From positions 83,638,668 through 83,702,667 of the forward strand of contig NC_088203.1 of the NCBI RefSeq assembly GCF_037126465.1: a stretch of 64,000 nucleotides of DNA, in the 5' to 3' direction. A model generated the notes under the pieces. That model ran no database searches. It saw nothing but the letters and a program-made list of their open reading frames with translations, and was not told where the DNA came from. Position 1 is the stretch's first letter; the number at the start of each line of letters is the position of its first letter. The position numbers and the translations under genes were made by a program. This document shows positions 31,881 to 43,157 of this stretch, piece by piece. This stretch comes from Ornithodoros turicata (lineage: Eukaryota; Arthropoda; Arachnida; Ixodida; Argasidae).

Positions 31881-34800
31881 TGCGAGAGCACGCGTGCGAA
31901 CTCGTAATACGCGTCGGAATTTTTTTGACTCAAAATGTAGTTCTTGGGACGTACGACGGACAAAGTAAAAGAAGAAGAAAGAACGTCAAGAGAAACATTG
32001 GAGGCTTCTTAAAATATATATAATCAGAACCCATGTGCTAGGCATGGGAGGGGACGGACGGATATAGATGTTCAAGGGGCAATAAACAGGTATACTTGCA
32101 ATAACAGGTATAAATGCACTGTGATACGGTGCCGACGGTGAACGTTTTCAAAAAATTGTTGTCTCAAAAAAGTAAATAATGGCTCCAAACCGACTGAATA
32201 TTCGCTGCACTCTTTCGCCCTCATGCCCCGCCCTGCGATGTCCGGGCGACAATAGCGACACGTCATTCTGACGTCGCTCATCACCAGCCATTTACAATGC
32301 GGGACGCTTATACATTAATTTTGCTGTAGTATCGAGAAGTGAAGTTAATTCTAAACATATTTCCACTTGTCCAATTCAAGACAGCCAGTTCAAACCGTAC
32401 CAAACACCGCCAATATTCTATTTCACGTACGCACTATGTTTTCGGTGCTGTACTGCTCCGCGGGGTCACCGCGGTGTTCCCGCGACCGGTTCCCTCGCGA
32501 GCTGCAGCTTGTCTCAGTGGGGTCCGTTAGTGACTGTAGGGTCCGTCATTGGCTAGGAGCCTAGGAGAGCAAAATCTCCCCCACCTCCAGCGCCTAGAAT
32601 TCGGTGTTGCTATACTTTGGAACAAGGTGACGTGACCCGGTTCCAAAGAGAAGGAGAGACTCGCGCGGATTATGCTCTTTGAATGGCATTCTTTCGTGTT
32701 AAAGACGCTCGTTAGAAGCAACTGAATTTCATATTTGAATATCGTGAACTACATCATATTTGAATATCGTGAACTAAGGCATAATAACTAGAAAAAGTTC
32801 GTCGACCTGTAATGCCCCTTTAATACCCAAAACGCACTGATGCAGGATCCACATCGCGCGCAATCGTGATTAGGCAGCGGTTGTCATCGCCCTCAGGTAC
32901 GGACAATGCGAGTCTCGGCAACAGCGATCAACAACGTAGACACTTGTCCCCCGTTCGCGAACATGATTACAAACTTCAAGGATGGTTGGCGCAGGCGCAG
33001 TGGCTTCTTTTCACCTCCGCCTTCTCGCTACTCGCGCTGTCGGTTCCGGGTTGGCAAGATGGCGGTGATGACAGCGGGCCGCACTAAGAAAACAACATCG
33101 ACAAACGCCGAAACAGATGAAATCGTATTTGTATTAATGTGGTGTTCTTTCAAGCAGACATCCTGGACCAGTGTTTTCTTTTAATTTGAAACTTCTGGGG
33201 GTATTGTGCAAAGCTTCCACCAGACGGCTGCAAATGAGAACAAAGATCACGAACGTGAAGCGCGGACCGCACGGCGTGCCCAGCGGGATTGCGCCGACCA
33301 GGATTGCGGACCGATCCAGATTGTGTGCGACAGTGCATTTTGGGCATTAGACGTGTAACCAACTCATCCAACTTGTAGCTCTTTTTAAACAAGGGGGGGG
33401 GGGGGGGCTTGTCACATCACATCTTATCGGGAAAACGAGATCAGTCGGGTCCGGTCGATAGCATTGAATAAAGCTAAAATGGAACCTCTTGAGAACGTAC
33501 ATGGGCAAGACGCGTTGCTTATGCAATACTTGTGCACATGCATTCATGAGTTCTTACGTAATAGTTGCATCAATATTGTTTTCTTGCCATCCCTCGATCC
33601 TGGAACTTAAAGAGACGAAACTATTATACTCGGCTTTTTGACACCTACACAATTTGTGTTGTCCTTGTCTAATCCTCCTTAGCGCCTTTCAAAGAAAAAA
33701 AAAGAAGAAAAGAAAAAAGAAAGAGATAAACAAGATAGCCTCAACACTTTACGGTCCGGAGCAGTATATTTCATTAGTTCCTGTTTCGGGTTCAGTCCCA
33801 CTATTGCGAAATATTATTGGTTCGATTCGGTTCGGCAGGACTATCACATCCGTCCCGATTGACTCTGAAACTATGGTGCCGTTTCACTCCGCGCTCATCA
33901 CTGAGAATAACTCCGAAACTCCGACGTGAATTGGTGGCGTTGTTCCTGTGCAGTTTGATGCAACACATGGCAAGAGCAGACGACGCATATTGAGAGTATT
34001 CCGGAATTCCATCTCTGTGAACGTGACCCGGAAAAGGCCAACCATAGAGCGTCTTGGCAACCGACCCACCGACAGGCGGGCGGCAATACGAGGGAACGGC
34101 GTCCGCTGGTTGCGGAGAGTCTGCGATCGGCTTGTGGAACTGGAATGTTGTTTCTCGTTAGCGTCAGAACACCGTGTTGCACGCAACGTGGTCACGTTAG
34201 GACTCACACTGGTAAGCGAAAGTCGGCGTATTTACCCAGGACGTCTCACTCACATAGTGTATGGCGATACGAACGTCAAGCCTGCGCTGCGCTCCCCGAT
34301 TCGTGTGCCTTGCTCACGCCATCACGGTATTAGCTGCAGAGGGAGCGTGAATCTTTAAACCTCGCTTAAACTTGGCTTAGTTGACTGTGAAGAGGTGACG
34401 CGAACATTACCGTATCGGTCTCATGCATACGTTCCCGGATGCAATAGCCCCTCTAATCGTAGAAGCTGCATGCTGTCGTCGTTTGTATTCTAGCGGCCAA
34501 ACTGTGACGTCACTGCTACTTGTCAAACGAATTTCGGCTCCGTTTCAGCCTGTTTCGAAATTATAATGTAATTTTATTCCTCGGTGACCACTTTCCACGG
34601 TGTCGAATATATAACTCTAAAGAGTGGCGTAGTCTGACTGCAATTCCGTAGAATACATGACAACAGCAGGTGCCGGATGTTGAGAGTATGCCGGAATTCC
34701 CCCTCCAAAACAAAGCGTAGACGTCATTCCCTACACAACCTATCGAAGCACGGCATTGAGAACAGGAATGCCGCGGCGGAGCGGGCGTGTGGACGGAGCC

Positions 34801-36698
34801 TTTCTTCTCTGAGCGTGGCCTTCTCACTTCCAATCTGCATGGAGCGAACAAGCGGCAACTTCGCCCGGCTTCGGACGCCCTGCGCATGGCGTCAAAAATG
34901 TGCGCGTTCGTCAGCGGTCTGGCCGTGATGGGTAGTGCAGCTCTCGATTCTTCAGAGCCTTATGTTCTAACGTCCTAACTAGCAATTCCGCTAAAAAGCA
35001 ATTCTAGCAAACCTACCAATGCAAAGCAAGCAATTCCGCTTCTCCTCGTCGTGTATCTTGCATGACACATACGTTCCATCTACAAAAATCATGGGAAACA
35101 AGGGAAAAAACACGGATGACACAGACAACAAAAGTGTTTTTCCCCTGTTTTGCCAGGACTTTTATAGATCCTAACCAACTCGGTCGCACCGGAGCTCTTC
35201 TGGACACACGTTCCGAAATAACATTCCTTGTAAGTACCAGGATCCATCGGAACACAAACAGAAAAATAAAAACAAAAACATATAAAAGCGAACAAAACAG
35301 ACATCGTATATTTTGTGTTCTGTCCCTATCCGTTGGCTCCTGGTACTTGTACTTAACAAGATGGAACTTAGCTGGTGATGAGGGCAGGTTACCGCTGCTC
35401 GTGCGGTGCAAGACCTAGTCATCATCATCATCAGTACAATTACACGAAATGTGAGTCAGTCGATTTGTGTGGCGACATGTTGCACGTGCTGCAGGGTAGG
35501 ACTGCGGATAATTTGGCAATTTTTTTGCAACACGACACGGGAAGACGAAACTCCCCTGCTCGCGAGGAAGTTATTCGGAGAATCTAATTGGGTGTTTTCA
35601 CATGACGTCAGACGAACGCGTTTGGCCACTATGGTGGTGGTCACTTTTTCGGCGCAGCTGCCGAGATTATCTAGCATTGGCTCGAAAACGAAGCCTTGAA
35701 TGGCGTTTTGAAATCCGGTCATGTCCGTACCCTTCTTTTATCCCGAAGACACTTCCTCATTGTTGTTCTCACGTTTTATATTATGAAAACTATGGTTGTC
35801 GCATTGAAAAATAGCGCAGTTTGTCATCTTTCAATGCCCCTAGCACGAAAGGTGACCACCAGTGGGAGGCACAGGGGTAGCACTAAATGTATTGCTCCGT
35901 ACACGAAAGCGTGCTGGACGAACGCAATGCATCCTGGACAGGTCCTGGTCGCGCGTCACAGGAAACGTCAAGGCGCACGTGACCTTAAAGATGGTGGCGC
36001 CCGTGACCGGCGGCCAAGCCGTTTGTAAACAATGCGGTTGTTGTTTCAGCACGAAGTTTTTGATGTATTTCGATCACGGTAATTTTTATAATCTCGATAA
36101 TCTCGCAGTATTGCACATAAGGCCTTGTACTGTTGGCGACTTCCAAAGCTGTGATGGCGACCGCACGCTAAGACTCACTGAGCCGATGCGATGTACTTAA
36201 ACTAAAGAGAAATGGGCTACCATGTTGCGGAAGAAGCACCGCATAGTTTACGTTGGCAAAATATGTTCATCTCTTTGCTTTATGACGACGGAGATATGTT
36301 GGCAAGTGGCAAAACTACATGTAAACAAAGTCACAAGACCTCACAATGACGTTTTCTTTGACGTGCGACCAGGACAAGATGGCAATTTTGCCAAAGGCAC
36401 CCGCTAGAGGGTAGTTACAACAATGGCGGGTTTGAGTCACCCCTGTGGTGGGAGGAGCTTACGAGCATACGACGTCACCGCCACGTCACAGTGTGACGTA
36501 GGTCAAGACTTCTTATAGCATCTTTGATTGGTTGCACCGATCCGCTCCGAGTCGGAGGCAAGCGGCCCGAAAAGTACCAGCCGAATATAATCCGAGTGCT
36601 CCGTTTCTATACCATCCGGAACACGGAGCGTCTCGTGAGAGCTCTCTGAGGCGACCAGTCGGAGATGCCATAAGTAAGAAGAAGAGGCGTACACTTAC
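31881..36698. other. Distal part of the 11-kb Ca-beta intron; repeat debris
   Basis: No supported exon. A 15-base G-run is at 33393-33407. The segment 33965-34005 (ACATGGCAAGAGCAGACGAC, TTGAGAGTATTCCGGAATTC) resembles 34655-34700, so part of this block is an internal repeat. The stretch 35870-36030 is CpG-rich with CACGTG and AAGATGGTGGC words, which could be promoter-like, but no exon follows that I can support. Confidence 0.45.
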
Positions 36699-36815
36699 TC
36701 TTGCTTTTTCCAATTGCGCCAATGCTTGTCTTTCAGTTTCACGCCGCAGTGCCTCGCGTTCTTCATCCAGTGACAAGTCTGAAGATGGCTGGCTGTAATT
36801 GGAATCTGCGGATCC
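36699..36815 (-). CDS. Ca-beta: Ca-beta exon: end of N-terminal region before SH3 (partial gene)
   Basis: This 117-nt exon encodes 39 residues beginning [13 protein letters not shown] and ending AQLEKAR. The stretch [19 protein letters not shown] is the charged, probably helical segment that directly precedes the SH3 domain in vertebrate CACNB and insect Ca-beta proteins. The acceptor on the minus strand is a pyrimidine run followed by cag; the donor is AGA followed by gtaagt. Both ends are phase 0. It is followed by the largest intron in the window, nearly 11 kb. The upstream exons, which differ between isoforms in this family, were not found. Recognition is by sequence similarity recalled for the family. 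Confidence 0.95.
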
Positions 36816-36942
36816 CTGAAAAAGGAAGAGATTGATTCGTATCGTGAACCAATTACGGTTACGCTAGAGTCACTAGGTTAGAGACTCTAGGTTACGCTTT
36901 GCTGTGGTGCTCACTTTATAACGCTTTGAGGAAGCGACATCT

Positions 36943-37115
36943 GTACTGGTGTCCTCAGACGATCTTCCACGATGACTGGGCAAATCGTTTGAGGACACCA
37001 ATGGGAGGCCGCTCTGCATGCGGCCGTTTGTTTTTTCTCTTGATGTCAAGGTAACGGCATTTTTTATTTCGAGAGGGGATTTTTGTTTTCACTTTTGTGT
37101 CCCTTTACTAATACG
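36943..37115. mobile_element. Fold-back element (TTAAAGGG family), right half, copy 2
   Basis: Central hairpin remnant (GTCCTCAGACGATCTTCC / GTTTGAGGACACCAATGGGA), then TTGATGTCAAGGTAACGGCA and the end TTTTGTGTCCCTTTA. The left arm is missing. Confidence 0.7.
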
Positions 37116-37299
37116 AGACAATTTTATTACGTCGTTTGAGTTTGAACTTTAACAGAGCGAGTAAGTGTAATTGGATGCCAATTCCAAACATAATCAACAT
37201 CAAGTTAGGCATTACAACGCGTGTTGGCCGTGGAAACCGGAAGAGAAACGCGAAACTGCACTCCTATTCAAAAGCTACAAAAAGGCAATCATTGTAGCA

Positions 37300-37301
<2 letters not shown>

Positions 37302-37337
<36 letters not shown>
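37302..37337 (+). repeat. Poly-A run of 36
   Basis: 36 consecutive A residues preceded by AGCAATA. It may be the tail of an unrecognised plus-strand retroposon; no matching body was found elsewhere in the window. Confidence 0.97.
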
Positions 37338-37338
<1 letters not shown>

Positions 37339-38439
37339 GAGAAAAGGAAGAACTATGTGTGTGACACTACAGCTATAAAACAGTAACCTGTACTTAAAAA
37401 TGAGGAGAAACAGAAATAAACTCTTCTATCTGATACCGTGACCTCTAAGACCTCTAAGAAAAGTGTGGGACACGATGAGCTCATACATGATGACTACATA
37501 TTAGCCCGTCGCCTATACACTACGCTGTACACGAGGTCCAGGCCCCTGCAAGCAGGTCAAACACCTATCCCCCATGCTGCCGCCCAGTGCAGGCAAGGCT
37601 ACATAACGTCACGGTGCCTCTTTGCTATTACAACGAACTAATCACAGCACTTCACAACACTCACGTCTCTACACGTACGTAAGAAAGACATCTGTCGCTG
37701 GTGTTCCTGTTTACAAGGAACACGTGAAATGTATTATCTTGTCACATCGGTCACCTGGTTCATACCACGAGTGGTACCTGAACCAGCATTAAAAAGGAAG
37801 TTACACGTATCAGCGTAGATAGGTAGGTGGGTAGTACTTCTGCAAGTATATTCCAGAATTTGAAGCTTGAGGATTAGTGTAATTTATTTTAGTGTGACCC
37901 AGATCTTGATGAATCACGTCAATCGACACACAGTGTCCCTACGGAGCTCAAGCTACTAGGAAAAATACTGTGGCGGTGATGGTGATACGATAAAAAAAGG
38001 GGGGGGGGGGTGGCGACATTCGACGAACACTATCGACAGTTCCATCGAAACAAGCGTGCTTTGTTTACATTGTCATCTCCGCAATCATTACATCCTTCGG
38101 CAACTGTAGTAGTCGCTCTCTGTTATGTCAAAACTTCCTTCTGGTTCCGCCTTCCGTTCTGTTTGTTAATAAAAACGCCGTGTTTTTGTTGTTTTTATTG
38201 TTAACTGTGCCTAAGCATCAAATGACCTTGCGAGTCTAGGCGTTGGACAATTTTTAGCAACTTGAAACTAGAAAATTAAACAACATGCTGATCAAACATC
38301 CTTCTGGCAGGCATCACTTCAAGGGGAGTGACCAGTAATCCAAATTAATATTTTAATGAGCGAGAACATTTACAAGTAAATAATGGAAACATAGTCAGCC
38401 TGCACGTATGAATTTCGAATTCGAATTCTTGTGTTGCAT
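37338..38439. other. No gene seen upstream of the Ca-beta exons
   Basis: This region should hold either an intron or 5' sequence of Ca-beta. I find no further exon. Confidence 0.45.
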
Positions 38440-38660
38440 TCATAAAACGGAACTTCACCACATAGCACGCTGAAGTCCAACCATTGCACAGTTATATCCC
38501 TCCTGATTTGTTGAAAGCACGGAGCGTACTCCTTTCTGTGAAAATTATCATAACTGCATCCACGTCATAAAAAAGTGCTCTCGTTTTCAACGAATCACGG
38601 TCTCATTCGGTATGCCGGTTGGCTAGGAGGGTGCTATGCGGTGAAGTGGTGACGCCCACT
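38440..38660. mobile_element. MITE (GAACTTCACCACATAGCACG family), copy 1
   Basis: Left GGAACTTCACCACATAGCAC is mirrored by GGTGCTATGCGGTGAAGTG at the right. Divergent copy. Confidence 0.7.
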
Positions 38661-39178
38661 TCTGTGTGGCCGACAGCGGCGAGCCGATCCTGCCATTACC
38701 CCCCGCCCCCCCCACCGCTGTCTCTTTATAGTGTGATTCAGCAAGGACATGAGTAGGTCCGCGGTATTCTAATTGAATCCAAATAAATTTAAGACACTTC
38801 GTCCGGAAGATTACATCTAATCTCACATGCGGATCGAGGAATGCAGAGTAATGAGATGCAAGTAAACGCTACGAACTAGCCACCTGGAGTTTAGATATAT
38901 TTAGTTGGCACGCGCATTTTAATTATTAGTTTATTTTAATTCCTATTAGCGATAAATAGCGAAATTAAACATATTGATACACCCCTCGTAGTAAAAATTA
39001 ATGACACGTGAAGACAATTACATGATATTTAAAAAAAAATGATTTTTTTCCCTTTTTGGCTAAATCGGCTTCATACTGACACGTTTCCACGCTGAGACGA
39101 ATTATATGTTAATTTACTCACATGCTCAACAGGTTTAATTGGAGAAGGCATAATCTATGAATTTATGTGATGCTGCCA

Positions 39179-39341
39179 GTCTTAAAAATGAACTTCACCG
39201 CATAGCAAGTTCCTAGCCAACCATCATCTCGAATGGTATCGTTATCTACTCTGATTTGTTAAAAACGGGGCAGGTAATGGTATCATTCGAGACGATAGTT
39301 GGCTAGGATGCGCGTTATGTGGTGAAGTTCATTTTTAAGAG
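39179..39341. mobile_element. MITE (GAACTTCACCACATAGCACG family), copy 2, best preserved
   Basis: The element has TIRs beginning CTTAAAAATGAACTTCACCG and ending GGTGAAGTTCATTTTTAAG. Internal CTAGCCAACCATCATCTCGA pairs with TCGAGACGATAGTTGGCTAG. About 163 bp, non-coding. Confidence 0.88.
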
Positions 39342-39344
39342 TGT

Positions 39345-40606
39345 GAGATATTGCAAGATCGGGTCGTTGTCTCAAGCCGTTCTTTTGTGGGTGGCGTCCA
39401 ATGAAGATATGCTAGTGTCGTTGCTTGGAAGTACTTTTTGTTTTAAAGTTCTCGACCGTCAGATCAGGGCTGATTTCAACGAGGCTTCCAATTTACCAAA
39501 ATTAGATTTCAGTTTTTTTCTTTTTTTCCCTTGTCGACACCGAATCTATTCGATCGTATACATTTATGTCCACGCACCCCTCCAAACTGGATTGATTCGT
39601 TAGCTGGCCGCCAAGGTTATATACCTCTGCCCTTTACACAGTATGGGCGCTACTAGTTCATGGCTGGAACCAGGCAACTATGAAACAGAGCCAACACGCT
39701 AGTGCGCGCAATCAAGTCACAGTCCATGCACTTCTTCTCCAAGCGACTACGTAGAAGTTTTCCTAATGAAGAGAAATGACTAAAAGAAGCGATGCAGCGA
39801 AGCAGGCATGGGAAAGCAGCAAAGCTTGGCAAGCAGAAAGTGGGTTGCGCTAAAGTAAACTTGTAGGGAAAAGAAGATGATGCAAGTATTGTTGAAGAGA
39901 GTGGCTTACCAGAGGTGTGTACTTGGACATAACAGAACGCGAAGGATGACTGCTTCAGTCAGCATGCAAAGAAAACAAGCGTAGGGTCACATATGGATGA
40001 TTTCCTGCGACAGTTGGAGCAAGTGTAAAGCAGCCGGACACCAATATGGGGGGTCTCGCATTTTTGGCCTGATTGACGCGCACACATCGGCAATCGGGTC
40101 GCAAGACGAGGGCAGCGCGAATTTTGACGAACACTTAAGAAAGTAAAAAATAATGATGATGACAAAGGTAGGTGGTACGAAAGTGACGAGGTACAGGGAG
40201 GAAAATACAGGGTTGCCGGAGATAATGTAATGTGTTTGTAATGAAGATAAAATGGCCGCATTATGCGCTGACAGCGCAACCTGTGGTCTCCATTTTTTCT
40301 TTCTACATCTCTCTTTCTATCTATCTGCGCGTTTAAAAGTTTCCATAAAAATCGCCACATGATCCAGTTCTTTGTGAATACATACTTCAACAGCGAAGTA
40401 AAAAAATAAAAACGATGTCAAGTCCAGAAAAGAATAGCCACGAACAATTAAAAAAATATATATTTCATTGCTGGTTTGAGCCTTGACTTGTGCTGTTCGT
40501 TTTTGTGTTTTGTCTTTTGTCCTTCCCCCCCAAGCTCAGAGACATGTTGCCAACGTCAAGTAGACCTATACACCAGCTCGCTTGCATTTTACTTCTATGT
40601 TCAAAC
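39345..40606. other. No gene seen
   Basis: A 143-codon minus-strand frame at 39959-40390 has no recognised domain. The block near 40480-40590 resembles 16190-16310. Confidence 0.45.
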
Positions 40607-40696
40607 GGAACGGTTAGAAGCATCAATATAGTTTAAGTTGGCAAGCTTTCGGATGGAGTCCGAGTTAATAACTATATTGATGCTTCTAACCGTTCC
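40607..40696. repeat. Palindrome with perfect 27-bp arms
   Basis: GGAACGGTTAGAAGCATCAA plus TATAGTT on the left is perfectly mirrored on the right (40670-40696), with a 36-nt loop between. Confidence 0.95.
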
Positions 40697-40834
40697 ATTT
40701 ATTTTTCGTGAATACATACTTAAAAAAGAAATGATGCCAAGTCTCGATGCAGTTTCGAAGCATAATGTATTGGGCTTTGTTGTACCACTATAGTACTACT
40801 TTTAGCAAACAAGCGTTCTGCACATGAGTTAAAA

Positions 40835-40965
40835 ATGAGTTTCACCATATAGCACGTAGCCAACCATCATCCCGAATGACAACGTTCTCGCCCCTGATTT
40901 GTCGAAAACGGGAGGCTCGCCGTTGTTGGCTACACAGAAGTGGGCGTCGTCACGACTATAGCAAA
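40835..40965. mobile_element. MITE (GAACTTCACCACATAGCACG family), copy 3
   Basis: TTAAAAATGAGTTTCACCAT, TAGCCAACCATCATCCCGAA and ACGTTCTCGCCCCTGATTTG match the other copies. The right arm is truncated or replaced. Confidence 0.75.
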
Positions 40966-41010
40966 AGAAAAAAAGAAAAAAGAAAGAAAGAAAGAACATA
41001 AAGCAAAAAG

Positions 41011-41440
41011 AAAGGACAAAAAAAAATTATACTCGTGGAATGAAAGATGGTGTCACCTTAACGCCAACACAAAAGAAACGCTGCGTCTTTGGATATTTAT
41101 TAGAAAAAATAAAAAATAAAGCGCGATTACCTATTTTCCTCTCCGCCTCAATATGACCGACAGTGCGGAGCGGCCTCTGATTGGTCTCCACAAACGATCT
41201 GTCCAATCATTGCGGAAGATAGCTTGAGGAGACCAATCCGAGGCTTCTATATTTTGTCGCGCTTTTTGAGAAGGAGAGAGAGGAGGGAAGGCGTAAGTTG
41301 CGTTTCTTCTTTTTTTTTTTCTACCGATCATAAATCACGAACGACGCAATGAATGGATCTCGTTCCTTTTGTGTTGGTGTCAAGGTAACGGTGACTTTCA
41401 TTCCGAGAGGAGAAATTGTTGCACTTCAGTGTCCCTTTAA
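41011..41440. mobile_element. Fold-back element (TTAAAGGG family), most complete copy
   Basis: The left arm (ACTCGTGGAATGAAAGATGG, CACCTTAACGCCAACACAAA) mirrors the right arm (TTTTGTGTTGGTGTCAAGGT, GACTTTCATTCCGAGAGG) and ends GTGTCCCTTTAA. A central stem pairs GATTGGTCTCCACAAACGAT with the AGGAGACCAATCCGAGG side. 430 bp, non-coding. Confidence 0.85.
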
Positions 41441-41756
41441 CTCCACGGCCCTATGGCTCCCCGGCAGCTCCAGCGAACGGTATTGGAAAATGGTATCAAA
41501 TAGGGTATTGACGATGTAAGGTGTTTATTTAACGTTACGTAACTCACTTAAACCAATCAGGAAGCTAAAAATGTTTGACACGCTTTTTTTCTTCTTCTTT
41601 GGCTATCGCCATACATCATTGATAGAAGAAAGGGCGTCCGCCGTGTCAGCGGTATTTTTTAGACTAATCTGTACAACGAAAAGATGGCGGGGCGGTGGCG
41701 TTTTAAGAAGCCGGAGGAAAGTGGAAGATGAAAATACGTCATGGCGATTTTGGATG
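41441..41756. other. No gene seen
   Basis: Contains AAGATGGCGGGGCGGTGGCG near 41682, which opens only a 15-codon frame. Confidence 0.45.
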
Positions 41757-41758
41757 TA

Positions 41759-42539
41759 GAGTCATGCGTCAATTATCCGGACACCTCGGGAGCCGTCCCT
41801 TTTGTCCGGATAACGAATTTCCGGATAACCAAACCAAGCAAACTTCCGGCGAAACCCCCCAAAAATTGGGAGATCTCTTTCTAGCTGCAGGAAAGGAAAC
41901 AAGGAAAAGATCGTTACTTCAAAAATTCATGCGAAGCGAGCTGCTTGAAATTAGTAGGCAGACGTGTAACAGAATTTTGGTCACAGTCACGGCACCCGCT
42001 GCGTCACCCTCTGTTCAAAGAAGGGTAATGTCTCAGAAAGTTGGTCCCGCGCACATGTTTTTGTCCTTTTGCAAATGGCTTTTGCATAGGCCAAAAGACA
42101 GGGGAGGCTTTCGGACGACCTGGACATTCACGTTCACATGTGGATTTCTTGCGCCCGGTTGTAAGAAGGCACCTCTTAAGCTTAATGCCTACCATCTCTA
42201 CCATGTGCCCGCACACACCAAAAGGGAGTGAAGTCTCAAGAAAGGGGGGTTCAAACAGTACAGAATGCCCCGGTGATATGTGACCCTTTTCCCGGAATAA
42301 TGGGAACACGGCACATGCCAGGGACAGAGGACGTTGACACTTTTCCAGAGAAGCGAATCAGAATGACCTAGGTCCAGGAAGATCAGTCCCCGTACTTGCT
42401 GTCCGGAGACGGATAACGGATTCCGGATAATCGAAACAATATCCAATGGTAGCAGGTTCGTTTCCTGTACTGTAGTCCGGATATCGCGTAATCCGGAGTT
42501 TTCCCGATATCTGAGCTCAGGATCGGCGAGACATGACTG
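41759..42539. mobile_element. pogo/Tigger-like non-autonomous element with ATCCGGA repeats
   Basis: TA flanks both ends (41757-41758, 42540-42541). The right end, read inward, is CAGTCATGTCTC and the left is GAGTCATGCGTC. Several TCCGGATAA words cluster just inside each end (41775-41830 and 42405-42500). I see no transposase domain in the 780-bp interior. Confidence 0.65.
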
Positions 42540-42710
42540 TATTAGAAATCGCAAGAAAGCACCGCACTGAGAGCACTTAATTAAACAACACAGCAAAATT
42601 AATTAGTCGGCCTTATCGGCCGCTCAAATCAGTACTCGGGCACTCAAGTTGACCCCCTGGAATGGTTGGATATTGGAGGTACATAGGTGCATGTAACGTT
42701 GTTGTTTATC

Positions 42711-43157
42711 ATAGATTCCCTTTGCTATTGTACAGACATCGGCAGTACCCCGAATACAAATAGCAACCACACTTTGACGCACTTTTGTAACTATAGAAGT
42801 GTGCATTCTCGCACCATCTATTGGAAGAAATACCACTTTGAGAGTATGTGCCCCGAGGTTGCACAACAGATGTTTGCATTGTAATAGTTCGGTTCTTCGA
42901 AGAGAAATAAATCTAATTTTACTATGCTCTAATAGATTCCCTTTGCTATTGTACAGACATCGACATGCACCCCGAATACAAATAGCAACGACATTTTTAC
43001 GCAGTTCTGTAACTACAGAGTTGTGCATTCTAGCACCATCTATTGGAAGAATTATCACTTAGACAGAGAGTAGATGCTCCGAGGTTGGAAGAACTGCAGT
43101 TTTCGTTTTGATAGGTCGATTCTTCGAAGAGACAAACTAATTTTACTATGTTCGACA
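42711..43157. repeat. Tandem duplication, 221-bp unit, two copies
   Basis: ATAGATTCCCTTTGCTATTG begins at 42711 and 42932. Both units continue with CCCCGAATACAAATAGCAAC, CACCATCTATTGGAAGAA and TTCTTCGAAGAGA. By eye the copies differ at about one position in six to eight. A minus-strand frame (42624-43058) runs through the first repeat and into the second. Confidence 0.92.

Larger units (their letters stand above)
10344..36815 (-). other. Ca-beta: Gene span: voltage-gated calcium channel beta subunit, 3' nine coding exons
   Basis: Nine minus-strand exons with GT-AG borders and matching phases join into 1713 nt, giving 570 residues plus stop. The product is the cytoplasmic beta subunit of high-voltage-activated calcium channels. 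In this family it binds the alpha-1 I-II linker through a guanylate-kinase-like (GK) fold and promotes surface expression and gating. In the joined protein, residues 1-39 are the end of the N-terminal region, about 40-125 the SH3 core, about 126-195 the HOOK linker, about 200-410 the GK domain, and the rest a variable tail. Intron sizes in transcription order are about 10956, 1710, 64, 1426, 2374, 68, 435 and 7726 bp. The start codon and first exons are not visible. No canonical AATAAA lies soon after the stop; the nearest I see on this strand is about 4 kb downstream, near 6330, with an ATTAAA near 8875. Confidence 0.96.

Noticed and set aside
35870..36030. CpG-rich promoter-like stretch (CACGTG, AAGATGGTGGC)
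   Set aside because: No downstream exon can be supported and similar GATGGCGG words occur in other repeats here.
42624..43058. 144-codon minus-strand frame as a gene
   Set aside because: Spans a tandem duplication; listed as a lead, but no start context, homology or splice sites support a gene call.
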